Source: Vicingaceae bacterium (GTDB taxonomy: Bacteria > Bacteroidota > Bacteroidia > Flavobacteriales_E > Vicingaceae). From it: 64,000 bases of DNA. Both the position numbers and the translations under genes were made by a program. Position 1 is the stretch's first letter, and each line of letters opens with the position of its first letter. Below, in pieces: positions 1 to 9,137 of the stretch. A model generated the notes under the pieces. That model worked only from the letters and a program-made list of their open reading frames with translations. It did not search any database and was not told where the DNA came from. The stretch covers positions 1 through 64,000 of the forward strand of contig JAOKCF010000002.1 in NCBI GenBank assembly GCA_028245195.1, read 5' to 3'.

Positions 1-1
1 A

Positions 2-3000
2 TGCGCTACTTTCGCTTCAGGTGATATTTCAACTACGGATGGAGCTGGTTATCCTACAGGATCAGCTTGTCCTGGAACATTGACTGTAAATATACCAGCA
101 GGAAATCGTATTGATAGTGTAAGTACAGTGTATGACATGACAGCTCAAAACGGAGCTTGGATGAGTGAACAAACATCATGGTTATCCTCTTCTACAACTT
201 TAGGGCTAGAACCAGCTTCTAGCGCCGGGACAGGTAATACTGCCGGAACTGTCAGTTATTCTAGAAATGGTTTGACTTTTGCGAATGGAGCAACAGGTGC
301 TGTTTCTTTAGAGTTGAATGCACGTAGATCTTGGAGCTCAGGTACAAATCCTGGTTGTTCAACTTTCAATAATAAAGTTGACTCTTCTTCTTGGTCCGTA
401 ATAGCTTATTTTAGCCCAGTACCAAGTTGTGTTGAACCTTTGTCATTGTCAGCAAGTACAATTAATACAACAACTGTCTCGGTGAATTGGACAGATGGAA
501 ACAATCCTGCAGCGACGGGTGGCTATGAAATTAGTTACGGTCTTCCTAGCTTTGTAGCCGGAGCAGGAACTCAAAAAATTGTAAATTCCACTATTGATAC
601 AATAACAGGTTTAGCGGCTTCTACAACATATGATTATTATGTTCGTGCAATTTGTAGCTCCACTAGTTCAAGCGGATGGAGTTTAGTTGGGAGTTTCGCA
701 ACTGCAGCTGGAATACCTTATGCTCAGAGTTTTGAGACATTCCCGGCAACTTCAAATAGTGTTGGGTCTTCTGGATGGTTTAATATTAACGGAACTACGC
801 GTCCTACTTGGATGTCTGATGCAGGTGGAACTGGCTCAACTGGAACAGGTCCAGATTTTGATCACACTTTAGGTAACGCCTCAGGGATATATCTATTTCT
901 AGAGACATCTGGAGGTTCACTTGGTGATAGAGATACTTTAACATCTCCTGCAATTTCAGTTGGTGCTACTCAGACTTCTCTTACATACACCTATTGGTAC
1001 CACATGGCGGGTGCAAGTATGGGCGAAATGCAAGTATGGGTGGAATCCAATAATGTTTGGGATTCTTTAACTACTTTCTCAGGTGCTCAACAACCGGCCA
1101 CTGGATCTGCGTGGTTACTTAGTTCGCATGTATTAACAAGTTATGCAGGACAGGATATTACGTTAAAGTTTATTGGAGAGAGAGGCGCTAGCTTTACAGG
1201 AGATATGGCAATAGATGATATTTCTGTAATAGAAACACCTAATTGTCTGCCACCATCTGCACTCTCTAGCGCAAATCCTACCTTAACCTCTATAGATTTA
1301 GATTGGGTTGAAAATAATTCAGCAACTACTTGGGTTATAGAATATGGCCCTGCCGGTTTTATTCCAGGTACAGGTACGAATGTAACAGTTACTGCGAAGC
1401 CTTTTACCTTAACTGGTTTAACCGCGAGCACGACTTATGATTTCGTTGTCCGAGCTGATTGTTCTCCGGGATTAAGTCCAAACAGTTTTAGTAGTTCTTT
1501 CAATACTAGTAATGGTGTTCCTTATTTCGTAGATTTTGAAACGTTTAGTTCAACTTCAAGCCAAGGATGGTCTCAAGTAGCAGCAGGTAACCCTCAATGG
1601 TTATTAACTTCAGGTGGAACTCCTTCAAGTGGAACAGGCCCAGTTGTAGATCATACCACTGGAACTAACACAGGAAAATATGTATTCCTAGAAACGTCAG
1701 CTGGTGTAGCAGGAGATTCTGACACATTGATTTCTGCTCCGATTATTTTAAATGCAAATCAACCATTACTAGAATTTTCTTTCTGGTATCATTTCCACGG
1801 AGCATCGATTGGTTCAATGGAAGCTTGGATTATTGATTCTTCTGGAACTTTAAACCTCCTAGGTACTATTGTCGGTCAAAAACAAGCAGTTCAAACTGAC
1901 CCATGGTTAAAAGCTAAATATATAGCTGCAGGTTACCAGGGTCAAGCAGTAAGATTTGCATTTGTAGGAATTAGAGGTACGAGTTTTACAGGTGATATTT
2001 CAATTGATGATGTAAGATTAGATTTAGCGCCACCTGCAGAAATTGGAATTACTAATATCGTAAGACCTTCTTCAGGATGTGGTTTAGGAGCTGATTCTGT
2101 TGAAATAGAAATTACCAACTTTGGATCGAGTTCACAAACTAGTTTTAACGTAGGTTATTCATTAAATGGTGTAGCAATCGCTCCAGAAACTGTCACTGCT
2201 ACGTTAGGTGTGGGTATGACTATGAATTATACGTTTACAGCAACAGCATCTATAGGAGCTGCTGGAAACTATGATATCATTACATATTCGATGTTAACAG
2301 GTGATGCAGACTCATCTAATGACACATTAGGGACTAGTTTAACAAGTTTTGCTAATGTAGCAGTATTCCCATACGCCACTAGTTTTGAAACAGGAAACGA
2401 TAGTTGGTTTGCAACTGGAAATGCTTCTTGGGAATTAGGTACACCCGCAGGATTCATTATTGATACTGCTTCTAACGGAACTCAAGCTTGGGTTACTGAC
2501 TTAGATGCAGCATATGGAGACGGGTTGAATGCATTCTTAACAAGTCCTTGTTTTGACTTCAGCAATGTTGCAAATCCAGCTATCAACTTAGACATATGGT
2601 ATGATATTGAGTCTAGATGGGATGGAGCATTCATGCAAGCAACTACTGATGGTGGAGCTACATGGACAACCATAGGAGCTGAAGATGATTTCCTTAACTG
2701 GTACAACGATACCTCTAGAAGTGCAGTAGATAATAACTACAGCGCATTCGGAGATTCTTGGACAGGAGATGGTTCAATCTCAGGTGTGAATGGTTCAAAC
2801 GGATGGATTAAGGCTTATCACGAATTAGATGGTCTTGGTGGTCAAGCTAGTGTTCAGTTGAGATTCGTAATGTCTTCAGATGGCAACACTAATGGTGACG
2901 GAATGGGAGTTGATAACATAGAAATCTATGATAGAGATCCATCTTACGTTATTGGTATCTTAAATACTGAAGATGCAACAGGTGTTGCGGATTCACTAGG

Positions 3001-3859
3001 AGTCGTAGCATGGACTTCCGGAGTAGTCGTTGGAATTGATTTAGATGGAAACAATGGGATCTCATTCACAATTATTGATGATGACGCAGCTGTTACTCAA
3101 GAAGGAATGAATATTTTCAACTTTAACGATGTAAGTAATTATGTTGTAACAGAAGGAGATGAAATATTAGTTCATGGAAACATCCTTCAGTACAATGGAT
3201 TAACTGAATTGTCTCCAGATTCGATTTATGTTCTTTCTTCAGGAAATCCTATCCCTACTCCGATAGTAGTGACAAACCTAGACGAAACAACTGAATCAAG
3301 ATGGTTAAGTATCCCGACAAGTTGGGTATCATTAAGCACAAGTGGTGCATTTTCTTCGAATATCAATTTAACTAATGGTACAGACACCATTACGATGAGA
3401 ATCGATTCTGATACTGACATTAATGATAGTTTAACTAGTTCAGGTATGCCAATTATACCAGGTGACACTATCTGCGGTCTGTTAGGAGTTGGTGGACAGT
3501 TCGATAATTCTTCACCTTACACAAGTGGTTATCAAATTTTCCCAATGAGGTGGTCAGACTTATCTATTTGTAGATTGGCTACAGGAATCGAAAATGCAGA
3601 TTTAGTTTCATCTGAAATTGTATTGGTTCCTAACCCAACAAATGGAACGTTTGAAATTAGATCTAATGGGTTTAACAACTCAACTATTAACATTTCAATT
3701 AGAGATCTTAACGGTAGGATTGTTGCTTCTGAATTCGTGAACAATGCATCAGGTAACTTCAGAAAGTCTTATGACTTGAATGGACAAGCTAAAGGCATTT
3801 ATTTCATTACCATTTTAGATGGAGAGAATGTAACTAACAAAAAGTTGATTCTTCAATAA
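2..3859 (+). CDS. Giant secreted protein with FN3 and MAM-like modules and T9SS type A sorting tail (5-prime partial)
   Basis: The frame is open from base 2, so the true start lies before the window; about 1285 residues are visible. In order I see a fibronectin type III-like module (nt ~425-705), a MAM/jelly-roll-like module with a repeated signature (WYHMAGASMG), a second FN3 module (nt ~1240-1510), a second MAM-like module (WYHFHGASIG), a CARDB-like stretch (nt ~2035-2345), a third jelly-roll-like module, and an OB-fold-like stretch (nt ~2945-3300). The last ~80 residues look like a Por secretion tail (VPNPTNGTFEI, GIYFITI, ending KKLILQ), which directs export through the type IX system and cleavage or anchoring outside the cell. 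The FN3-MAM pairs look like internal duplications. The substrate is unknown; an adhesin or a surface enzyme accessory part are both possible. Confidence 0.85.
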   Translation, partial: CATFASGDISTTDGAGYPTGSACPGTLTVNIPAGNRIDSVSTVYDMTAQNGAWMSEQTSWLSSSTTLGLEPASSAGTGNTAGTVSYSRNGLTFANGATGAVSLELNARRSWSSGTNPGCSTFNNKVDSSSWSVIAYFSPVPSCVEPLSLSASTINTTTVSVNWTDGNNPAATGGYEISYGLPSFVAGAGTQKIVNSTIDTITGLAASTTYDYYVRAICSSTSSSGWSLVGSFATAAGIPYAQSFETFPATSNSVGSSGWFNINGTTRPTWMSDAGGTGSTGTGPDFDHTLGNASGIYLFLETSGGSLGDRDTLTSPAISVGATQTSLTYTYWYHMAGASMGEMQVWVESNNVWDSLTTFSGAQQPATGSAWLLSSHVLTSYAGQDITLKFIGERGASFTGDMAIDDISVIETPNCLPPSALSSANPTLTSIDLDWVENNSATTWVIEYGPAGFIPGTGTNVTVTAKPFTLTGLTASTTYDFVVRADCSPGLSPNSFSSSFNTSNGVPYFVDFETFSSTSSQGWSQVAAGNPQWLLTSGGTPSSGTGPVVDHTTGTNTGKYVFLETSAGVAGDSDTLISAPIILNANQPLLEFSFWYHFHGASIGSMEAWIIDSSGTLNLLGTIVGQKQAVQTDPWLKAKYIAAGYQGQAVRFAFVGIRGTSFTGDISIDDVRLDLAPPAEIGITNIVRPSSGCGLGADSVEIEITNFGSSSQTSFNVGYSLNGVAIAPETVTATLGVGMTMNYTFTATASIGAAGNYDIITYSMLTGDADSSNDTLGTSLTSFANVAVFPYATSFETGNDSWFATGNASWELGTPAGFIIDTASNGTQAWVTDLDAAYGDGLNAFLTSPCFDFSNVANPAINLDIWYDIESRWDGAFMQATTDGGATWTTIGAEDDFLNWYNDTSRSAVDNNYSAFGDSWTGDGSISGVNGSNGWIKAYHELDGLGGQASVQLRFVMSSDGNTNGDGMGVDNIEIYDRDPSYVIGILNTEDATGVADSLGVVAWTSGVVVGIDLDGNNGISFTIIDDDAAVTQEGMNIFNFNDVSNYVVTEGDEILVHGNILQYNGLTELSPDSIYVLSSGNPIPTPIVVTNLDETTESRWLSIPTSWVSLSTSGAFSSNINLTNGTDTITMRIDSDTDINDSLTSSGMPIIPGDTICGLLGVGGQFDNSSPYTSGYQIFPMRWSDLSICRLATGIENADLVSSEIVLVPNPTNGTFEIRSNGFNNSTINISIRDLNGRIVASEFVNNASGNFRKSYDLNGQAKGIYFITILDGENVTNKKLILQ

Positions 3860-3880
3860 GAGTTTCTAACTTTTAATGGA

Positions 3881-3911
3881 AAGCGCCCCGATTAATCGGG
3901 GCGCTTTTTTT
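3881..3911 (+). terminator. Rho-independent terminator of the T9SS protein gene
   Basis: A perfect 12-bp inverted repeat (AGCGCCCCGATT/AATCGGGGCGCT) with a minimal loop is followed by a run of seven T. It lies 22 bases after the stop codon. Confidence 0.9.
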
Positions 3912-3976
3912 ATGACCAATTTTAAAAAGTGTTTGTGATAGCCACAAAATAAATTAAGTTTGAAAAAATAAAACAC

Positions 3977-6019
3977 ATGAAAAATTTACTACTTCCACTT
4001 ATTGCGGGCATAGCTCTTATTAGTTGTGATCGCAGCACAAAAGACAATACAGAGGCTTCAGTTAAGCAAGCCACTGCTTTCTCTTTAAGCAACCTAGACA
4101 CTACTGTATCCCCATGCGATGATTTTTACCATTACGCTATTGGTGGATGGTTAAGGGACAATCTAATCCCATCAACGGAAAGTAGGTGGAGTAGTTTTAA
4201 TGTTGTAACAGATTCGAATAATGCGAAACTCAAAAAGATATTTAATGAGTTTTCTGCAAAAGAATTTGAAAAAGGAAGCATAGAACAGAAAATTGGGGAT
4301 TTCTATAAAAGTGTTCTAGATTCAACAACTGCAGAATATAGAGGTCTGGAACCCTTGGACAGGTTGTTGACGGAATTAGATGAAGTTTCAACAATGGAGG
4401 ACTACGTTGAACTAACTTCAAGCTGGAGACAGTTTGGTATTAGCTCTTTTAGTAATCTTTATATCGGTCAAGATGATAAAAACAGTAGTGAATATATCAC
4501 CTTCCTCTCGCAGGGCGGTTTAGGATTGCCGGATGTGTCATATTATACCAAAAGTGACGAGAAAGCAGTTGAAATACAGAATGCGTACAAAGACTTTTTA
4601 GTAAACATTCTAAGTTTAGCCAAAGCAGAAAATCCTGAGAAAGCCGCAATTACAATCTTTAACATGGAAAAATCGTTAGCCGAGATATCCATGACGAGGG
4701 TGGAAAGAAGAGACCCAGAGCTAACCTATAATAAATTGAGTTTTTCTGAACTTCAAAAATTAACAAGTGAAATTAATTGGGGTAGTCAGTTTTCATTAAT
4801 TGGTTTGAACAATGTACAAAACGTAGTGGTAGGACAACCTAACTTCTTTAAAGGACTTAATAAAATGTTGAAAGACATTCCCGTCTCAGATTGGAAAGTA
4901 TATTCCAGGTGGAAGTTAATTGATGCATACGCATCCAATCTTAGCTCTGAGTTTGTTTACGCTTACTTTGGCTTCTTTGGTAAAACGCTAAGTGGCACTG
5001 AAGTAATAAAATCTCGAGAAGAGAGAGCACTCAGACAAGTAAACTCCGGATTAGGTGAGCTTGTAGGGAAAGCATTTGTAGAAAGACATTTTCAGGAAGA
5101 ATCCAAAGCGGATGTTAGACAAATGGTAGAAAATTTAAGAACTGTTTTTAAAGAACGAGTAAAAGAGCTAGACTGGATGAGTGAAGAGACAAAGTTGAAG
5201 GCATTGGGAAAGTTGGATGCATTTAATATGAAAATTGGGTACCCTGATAAATGGACAGACTTTTCTAACCTGTATATTACGAAGGACGACTTGGTTCAAA
5301 ATGTTATGAATATTAGAAAGTTCAACTTCGACAAGATGATTGAAAAAATAGGTAAACCGGTTGACCAAGACGAGTGGTTTATGACCCCGCAAACGGTAAA
5401 TGCTTACTACAGTTCTTCACAAAATGAAATTGTATTCCCTGCCGGAATATTACAGCCTCCCTTCTACTCTCTTGATGCAGACGAGGCGCTCAATTATGGA
5501 GGAATTGGTGCAGTAATTGGCCATGAGTTTAGTCATGGTTTTGATGACCAAGGAAGTAAATACGATGCAAAAGGTAATTTAGCCAATTGGTGGACAGAAG
5601 AAGATCGAGCAAGATTTGATGCCAGAGCCAATGCTGTTGTAAAACAGTTTGACGGATACTTTCCTTTAGCTGATTTACATGTTAATGGCAGCTTAACGCT
5701 AGGTGAAAATATTGCAGACCTTGGAGGTGCTACTATGGCATTTTATGCGTTAGAAAAAGAATTAGAGCGAGTTGGAAAACCCGAACCAATTGATGGCTTT
5801 ACCTACCAACAACGTTTTTTCTTGGGCTGGGCACAAGTATGGCATATGAACATGACTGAGAAAGAATTGCGAAAAAGAATTGCGACAGATTCTCACTCTC
5901 CGGGGGAGTATAGAGTTAAGGGACCACTTGCAAACATGAGTGAATTCGCTGAAGCATTCGGCTGTTCTGCAAGCGATCCAATGGTCAATACAGATTCTGC
6001 AAAAGCAGTTATTTGGTAA
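3977..6019 (+). CDS. M13 family metallopeptidase (neprilysin/PepO-like), lipoprotein
   Basis: 680 residues, the normal M13 length. It starts with a lipoprotein signal peptide whose lipobox ends at Cys17 (ALISC, then an acidic residue). The catalytic zinc site is plain: HEFSH at residues 516-520, and GENIADLGG, giving the third ligand Glu577. The substrate-binding motif NAYY is upstream, and the usual C-terminal block (VKGPLANMSEFAEAF) with the terminal Trp is present. M13 enzymes cut oligopeptides of up to about 40 residues; here it would act anchored to a membrane, facing the periplasm or the cell surface. The YkvA-like gene begins one base after its stop. Confidence 0.95.
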   Translation: MKNLLLPLIAGIALISCDRSTKDNTEASVKQATAFSLSNLDTTVSPCDDFYHYAIGGWLRDNLIPSTESRWSSFNVVTDSNNAKLKKIFNEFSAKEFEKGSIEQKIGDFYKSVLDSTTAEYRGLEPLDRLLTELDEVSTMEDYVELTSSWRQFGISSFSNLYIGQDDKNSSEYITFLSQGGLGLPDVSYYTKSDEKAVEIQNAYKDFLVNILSLAKAENPEKAAITIFNMEKSLAEISMTRVERRDPELTYNKLSFSELQKLTSEINWGSQFSLIGLNNVQNVVVGQPNFFKGLNKMLKDIPVSDWKVYSRWKLIDAYASNLSSEFVYAYFGFFGKTLSGTEVIKSREERALRQVNSGLGELVGKAFVERHFQEESKADVRQMVENLRTVFKERVKELDWMSEETKLKALGKLDAFNMKIGYPDKWTDFSNLYITKDDLVQNVMNIRKFNFDKMIEKIGKPVDQDEWFMTPQTVNAYYSSSQNEIVFPAGILQPPFYSLDADEALNYGGIGAVIGHEFSHGFDDQGSKYDAKGNLANWWTEEDRARFDARANAVVKQFDGYFPLADLHVNGSLTLGENIADLGGATMAFYALEKELERVGKPEPIDGFTYQQRFFLGWAQVWHMNMTEKELRKRIATDSHSPGEYRVKGPLANMSEFAEAFGCSASDPMVNTDSAKAVIW

Positions 6020-6020
6020 A

Positions 6021-6425
6021 ATGAAAGAAGAGAATAAAGAACCTAACGGCTTTGCTAAAGCCAAGCAGAAAACGGAAGAACTCCTTGAAAACGGAGAAAA
6101 GCTTTCGAAACTACTTGGTGTGGCAATAGTAAAGGCTGAAGAAAAAAAAGAAAAGTTAAAAGATTCCTGGAGTGACCTTCAGTCGCTTTTGCGCTTGGTG
6201 CAAGCTTGGTGGAAAAAAGACTACCAAGAAATTCCTTGGAAAACAATACTGTATGCAGCAACTGCTATTTTCTACTTCGTTAGTCCGCTTGATTTTATTC
6301 CTGACTTTATACCAATCACAGGGTTTCTAGATGATATCACGGTAATCACATTCGTCACAAGTTCGTTAAAAACAGATATTGATAAGTTTAAAACGTGGGA
6401 AAGCCTTCCAAAAGATGAAAAATAA
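6021..6425 (+). CDS. YkvA family (DUF1232) membrane protein
   Basis: 134 residues from ATG 6021, one base after the M13 stop; the frame is open further upstream but that part overlaps the peptidase. The N-terminal third is charged and likely coiled coil (KAKQKTEELLENGEKL). A single DUF1232 segment follows, with the hallmark YFVSPLDFIPDFIPITGFLDD, which forms a short hydrophobic hairpin. The family role is unknown. Tight packing with the M13 gene before it and an 11-base overlap with the methyltransferase after it indicates one transcript. Confidence 0.85.
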   Translation: MKEENKEPNGFAKAKQKTEELLENGEKLSKLLGVAIVKAEEKKEKLKDSWSDLQSLLRLVQAWWKKDYQEIPWKTILYAATAIFYFVSPLDFIPDFIPITGFLDDITVITFVTSSLKTDIDKFKTWESLPKDEK

Positions 6426-7203
6426 GCTTTGGCAAATTTGGCAATACATTTTATATCTGCCGCGGTGTATTCACCTGCACGGTATACATTCCCCCTTCGT
6501 ATTTGAGCTACACAGTGAGCTCTTTAAGGAAAAAGCATCTTACTATTCCTTTGATGAAATTGAGTCCATCAGAGCGAAGCTTTTATTAACGAAGAAAGAG
6601 TTAACAGTTAACGATTTTGGTGCAAGTTCAAGCGTTCTCAAGGATAACCAACGCAGTGTTGCGAGTATTGCCCGAACAAGCATAAAACCAGCCAAAACAG
6701 CACAATTACTATTTTATTTTGTTCATTATTTCAAGCCTCAAATAGTAATAGAACTTGGCACCTGTTTAGGTATTACTAGTGCATATCTAGCTAAAGCCAA
6801 CCCCAACGGTCACCTTACGACTCTAGAAGGAGCGACTGAATTAGCTCAGGTTGCGCAAATCAATTTCACAAAATTAAATATCAAAAACATTACTCAGGTT
6901 AATGGAAACTTTGACAAAACATTTAAAGCAAAACTGAAACGACTGAAGCGAGTTGATTTTATTTTTTTTGATGGGAATCATAGAAAAGAACCCACTTTAC
7001 GGTACTTTGAAGATGCTCTTCCATTTGCAGACGACCAAAGTATTTTTGTATTCGATGATATTTATTGGTCTAAAGAAATGACCCAGGCATGGAAGGTGAT
7101 AAAAGATCATCCCAAGGTGACAATTACTATTGATTGTTTTGCCATGGGGTTTGTATTCTTTAAAAATGACCAAGCTAAAGAACATTTTACCGTTTATCAT
7201 TAA
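6415..7203 (+). CDS. Class I SAM-dependent methyltransferase
   Basis: 262 residues from ATG 6415, overlapping the previous gene by 11 bases; an upstream ATG at 6379 would give a 12-residue extension buried in the YkvA gene, so I prefer the later start. Motif I (VIELGTCLGITSAYLA) and the acidic post-I position (TTLEGA) form the SAM pocket, and VDFIFFDGNHR and FVFDDIYW resemble the O-methyltransferase-type acidic motifs. The N-terminal GIHSPFVFELH block is typical of the Bacteroidota subfamily. The substrate is unknown. Confidence 0.85.
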   Translation: MKNKLWQIWQYILYLPRCIHLHGIHSPFVFELHSELFKEKASYYSFDEIESIRAKLLLTKKELTVNDFGASSSVLKDNQRSVASIARTSIKPAKTAQLLFYFVHYFKPQIVIELGTCLGITSAYLAKANPNGHLTTLEGATELAQVAQINFTKLNIKNITQVNGNFDKTFKAKLKRLKRVDFIFFDGNHRKEPTLRYFEDALPFADDQSIFVFDDIYWSKEMTQAWKVIKDHPKVTITIDCFAMGFVFFKNDQAKEHFTVYH

Positions 7204-7229
7204 CCCATTTTACATTCTAATTAAAGAAT

Positions 7230-7237
7230 TACTTTTG
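7230..7237 (+). promoter_or_regulatory. Bacteroidota -7 box (TACTTTTG) before the LolD-like gene
   Basis: Perfect match to TAnnTTTG, ending 7 bases before ATG 7245. Transcription would begin almost at the start codon. The 17 bases TTAAAGAATTACTTTTG recur exactly at 57946-57962, before rsmI. Confidence 0.5.
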
Positions 7238-7244
7238 AACTACA

Positions 7245-7955
7245 ATGGAGTCAAAACCGATTATTGAAATAGAAAAACTGGTTCGTAATTTCAGTCTGGG
7301 AAAGCAAGAGATTAAGGTTTTAAAAGAAATATCATTTTCTATTCAGAAAAATGAATACGTTGCTTTAATGGGGCCATCCGGTTCGGGAAAATCAACTTTA
7401 ATGAACTTGTTAGGCTGTTTAGACACCCCTACTTCAGGAAAGTATATTTTAAACAACCAGGATGTCAGTCAGCTTTCAGATGACGAATTGGCACAAATTA
7501 GAAATAAGGAAATAGGATTTGTTTTTCAAACGTTCAACCTTTTGCCTCGAGCAACTGCGTTAGATAATGTTATGTTGCCGCTTATTTATGCAGGTATGGC
7601 AAAAACGAAAAGAGAGGAACGTGCAATGGAGGTTCTAACAGAAGTGGGATTAAGTGATCGAGTTACGCATAAGCCCAACGAATTATCAGGTGGACAACGG
7701 CAAAGAGTAGCCGTCGCTAGAGCACTGGTCAATTCACCCTCAATAATCTTAGCCGATGAACCAACTGGAAATTTAGACACCATGACCTCGCATGAAATAA
7801 TGGGTCTTCTGGATATCATTCATAAAGCAGGTAATACAATTATCTTAGTAACTCACGAAGAGGACATAGCGCAGCATGCACACAGAATTATTCGATTAAG
7901 AGATGGTAACATAGAAAGCGACGAACTAAACACTTCTATCACCGCTTTTGTATAA
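7245..7955 (+). CDS. ABC transporter ATP-binding protein, LolD/MacB type
   Basis: 236 residues with all ATPase motifs: Walker [10 protein letters not shown] (residues 43-51), Q-loop, signature LSGGQRQR (from residue 147), Walker [10 protein letters not shown] with Asp171-Glu172, and the H-loop VTHEED. The sequence type ([29 protein letters not shown]) is that of the LolD/FtsE/MacB group, which powers lipoprotein release or efflux through FtsX-like permeases. No permease is adjacent, so its partner must be encoded elsewhere. It is monocistronic by spacing, with its own -7 box. Confidence 0.9.
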   Translation: MESKPIIEIEKLVRNFSLGKQEIKVLKEISFSIQKNEYVALMGPSGSGKSTLMNLLGCLDTPTSGKYILNNQDVSQLSDDELAQIRNKEIGFVFQTFNLLPRATALDNVMLPLIYAGMAKTKREERAMEVLTEVGLSDRVTHKPNELSGGQRQRVAVARALVNSPSIILADEPTGNLDTMTSHEIMGLLDIIHKAGNTIILVTHEEDIAQHAHRIIRLRDGNIESDELNTSITAFV

Positions 7956-8066
7956 TTCAATTGCAATCCAACATATCTCTCTTTTCAATAAAAAAATGAA
8001 CATTTAACCGTTACAGACGTACTCCTGTGTAATAGGAAAAATTTGAAAACAAGAATATTTTAATAC

Positions 8067-8615
8067 ATGAAAATATATACCAAAAAAGGCGACTCCGGAA
8101 AAACTTCATTAATTGGAGGAACGAGGGTTCCGAAACACCATTTGAGAATTGAGTCATATGGTACAGTGGATGAATTGAATTCTTATATCGGATTAATTAG
8201 AGATCAAAACATCGATAAAAAAGATATTGAAGTATTGTTGGAGATTCAGGATCGTTTGTTTACCATAGGATCCCATTTAGCTTCAGACCCTGGCAAATCA
8301 AAAATGGTTTTACCTGAGTTATTTGAAAAAGACATTACTTTTCTTGAAAATGAAATTGACAGGATGGATGACCAATTAGAAGAAATGAGGTCATTTATAT
8401 TGCCTGGTGGAAACACCGTTGTTTCGTATTCGCACATTGCCCGTAGCGTATGTCGTAGGGCTGAGCGAGTTGCAGTTCATTTGGCTGAAGAAAGCGAAGT
8501 AGATGAGAAGATTATAACGTACTTAAATCGACTATCCGACTACTTATTCACTTTGTCTCGAAAATTGACGAAAGATTTACATGCTAAAGAAATAGCTTGG
8601 GTACCTAAAAAGTAA
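8067..8615 (+). CDS. Cob(I)yrinic acid a,c-diamide adenosyltransferase, PduO type
   Basis: 182 residues. The N-terminal block MKIYTKKGDSGKTSLIGG binds ATP, and RSVCRRAERVAVHLAE with the conserved Arg/Glu pair and YLNRLSDYLFTLSRK are typical of the PduO/MMAB fold. The enzyme adenosylates cob(I)alamin, making the cofactor used by enzymes such as methylmalonyl-CoA mutase. No other cobalamin gene is in the window, which fits a salvage role. Confidence 0.93.
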   Translation: MKIYTKKGDSGKTSLIGGTRVPKHHLRIESYGTVDELNSYIGLIRDQNIDKKDIEVLLEIQDRLFTIGSHLASDPGKSKMVLPELFEKDITFLENEIDRMDDQLEEMRSFILPGGNTVVSYSHIARSVCRRAERVAVHLAEESEVDEKIITYLNRLSDYLFTLSRKLTKDLHAKEIAWVPKK

Positions 8616-8689
8616 ATAACTACTGATTTTAAGCATACTATCTCATAAAAAAGAGAAAATAAATAAATGGTTTTTAAAAGCAAAAAAAT

Positions 8690-8697
8690 TACTTTTG
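8690..8697 (+). promoter_or_regulatory. -7 box (TACTTTTG) before the DUF2795 gene
   Basis: Perfect TAnnTTTG, 24 bases before ATG 8722; no clear TTG was found at the -33 position. Its place downstream of 8689 argues against the alternative TTG start at 8695. Confidence 0.5.
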
Positions 8698-8721
8698 CGA
8701 AGAATCAAAACGAGAAGGGAA

Positions 8722-8943
8722 ATGTATTGGACATTAGAATTAGCTTCCTATTTGGAAGACGCACCTTGGCCAGCGACAAAAGACGAATTAATCGACTTCG
8801 CTATTAGAGCGGGAGCTCCATTAGAAGTAGTTGAGAATCTCCAAGAAATTGAAGATGAAGGAGAGTCTTACGAGACAATCGAGGACATTTGGCCTGACTA
8901 TCCTACCAAAGAAGACTTCTTCTTCAACGAAGACGAGTACTAA
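8722..8943 (+). CDS. DUF2795 family small acidic protein
   Basis: 73 residues from ATG 8722. I recognise the strongly conserved Bacteroidota protein beginning MYWTLELASYLEDAPWPA and ending in an acidic tail (KEDFFFNEDEY). The N-terminal part resembles a small helical DUF2795 fold. Its function is unknown. It has its own -7 box and a terminator directly after it, so it is expressed alone, probably strongly. Confidence 0.85.
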   Translation: MYWTLELASYLEDAPWPATKDELIDFAIRAGAPLEVVENLQEIEDEGESYETIEDIWPDYPTKEDFFFNEDEY

Positions 8944-8961
8944 TTATATCAAACTTATAGG

Positions 8962-8996
8962 AAGGCTGTTTCATTTATTTGAGACGGCCTTTTTTT
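8962..8996 (+). terminator. Terminator after the DUF2795 gene
   Basis: A 12-bp stem with two G-T pairs (AAGGCTGTTTCA with TGAGACGGCCTT), a 6-base loop and seven T follows the stop by 18 bases. Confidence 0.85.
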
Positions 8997-9090
8997 ATGT
9001 CATAAAGACAAGTTGTCCGACTTTAAAAAAAGGTCTAACTATTGCCGTAAGATATACATAATTAGAGCCCAAAGGCAGTCTTTAATTGAT

Positions 9091-9098
9091 TAACTTTG
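9091..9098 (+). promoter_or_regulatory. -7 box (TAACTTTG) of secA
   Basis: Perfect TAnnTTTG 39 bases before ATG 9138. It contains the alternative TTG start (9096), which is therefore unlikely to be in the mRNA. Confidence 0.5.
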
Positions 9099-9137
9099 TT
9101 CTCGTTTCAAAAAAATTACCCAACTGACTACAAAATT

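Noticed and set aside
5940-6020. Upstream extension of the YkvA-like gene
   Set aside because: It overlaps the M13 gene in another frame; ATG 6021 begins the protein.
9096-9137. TTG 9096 as an earlier start of secA
   Set aside because: It lies inside the -7 box at 9091-9098, so it would not be in the mRNA; ATG 9138 fits the normal SecA start.
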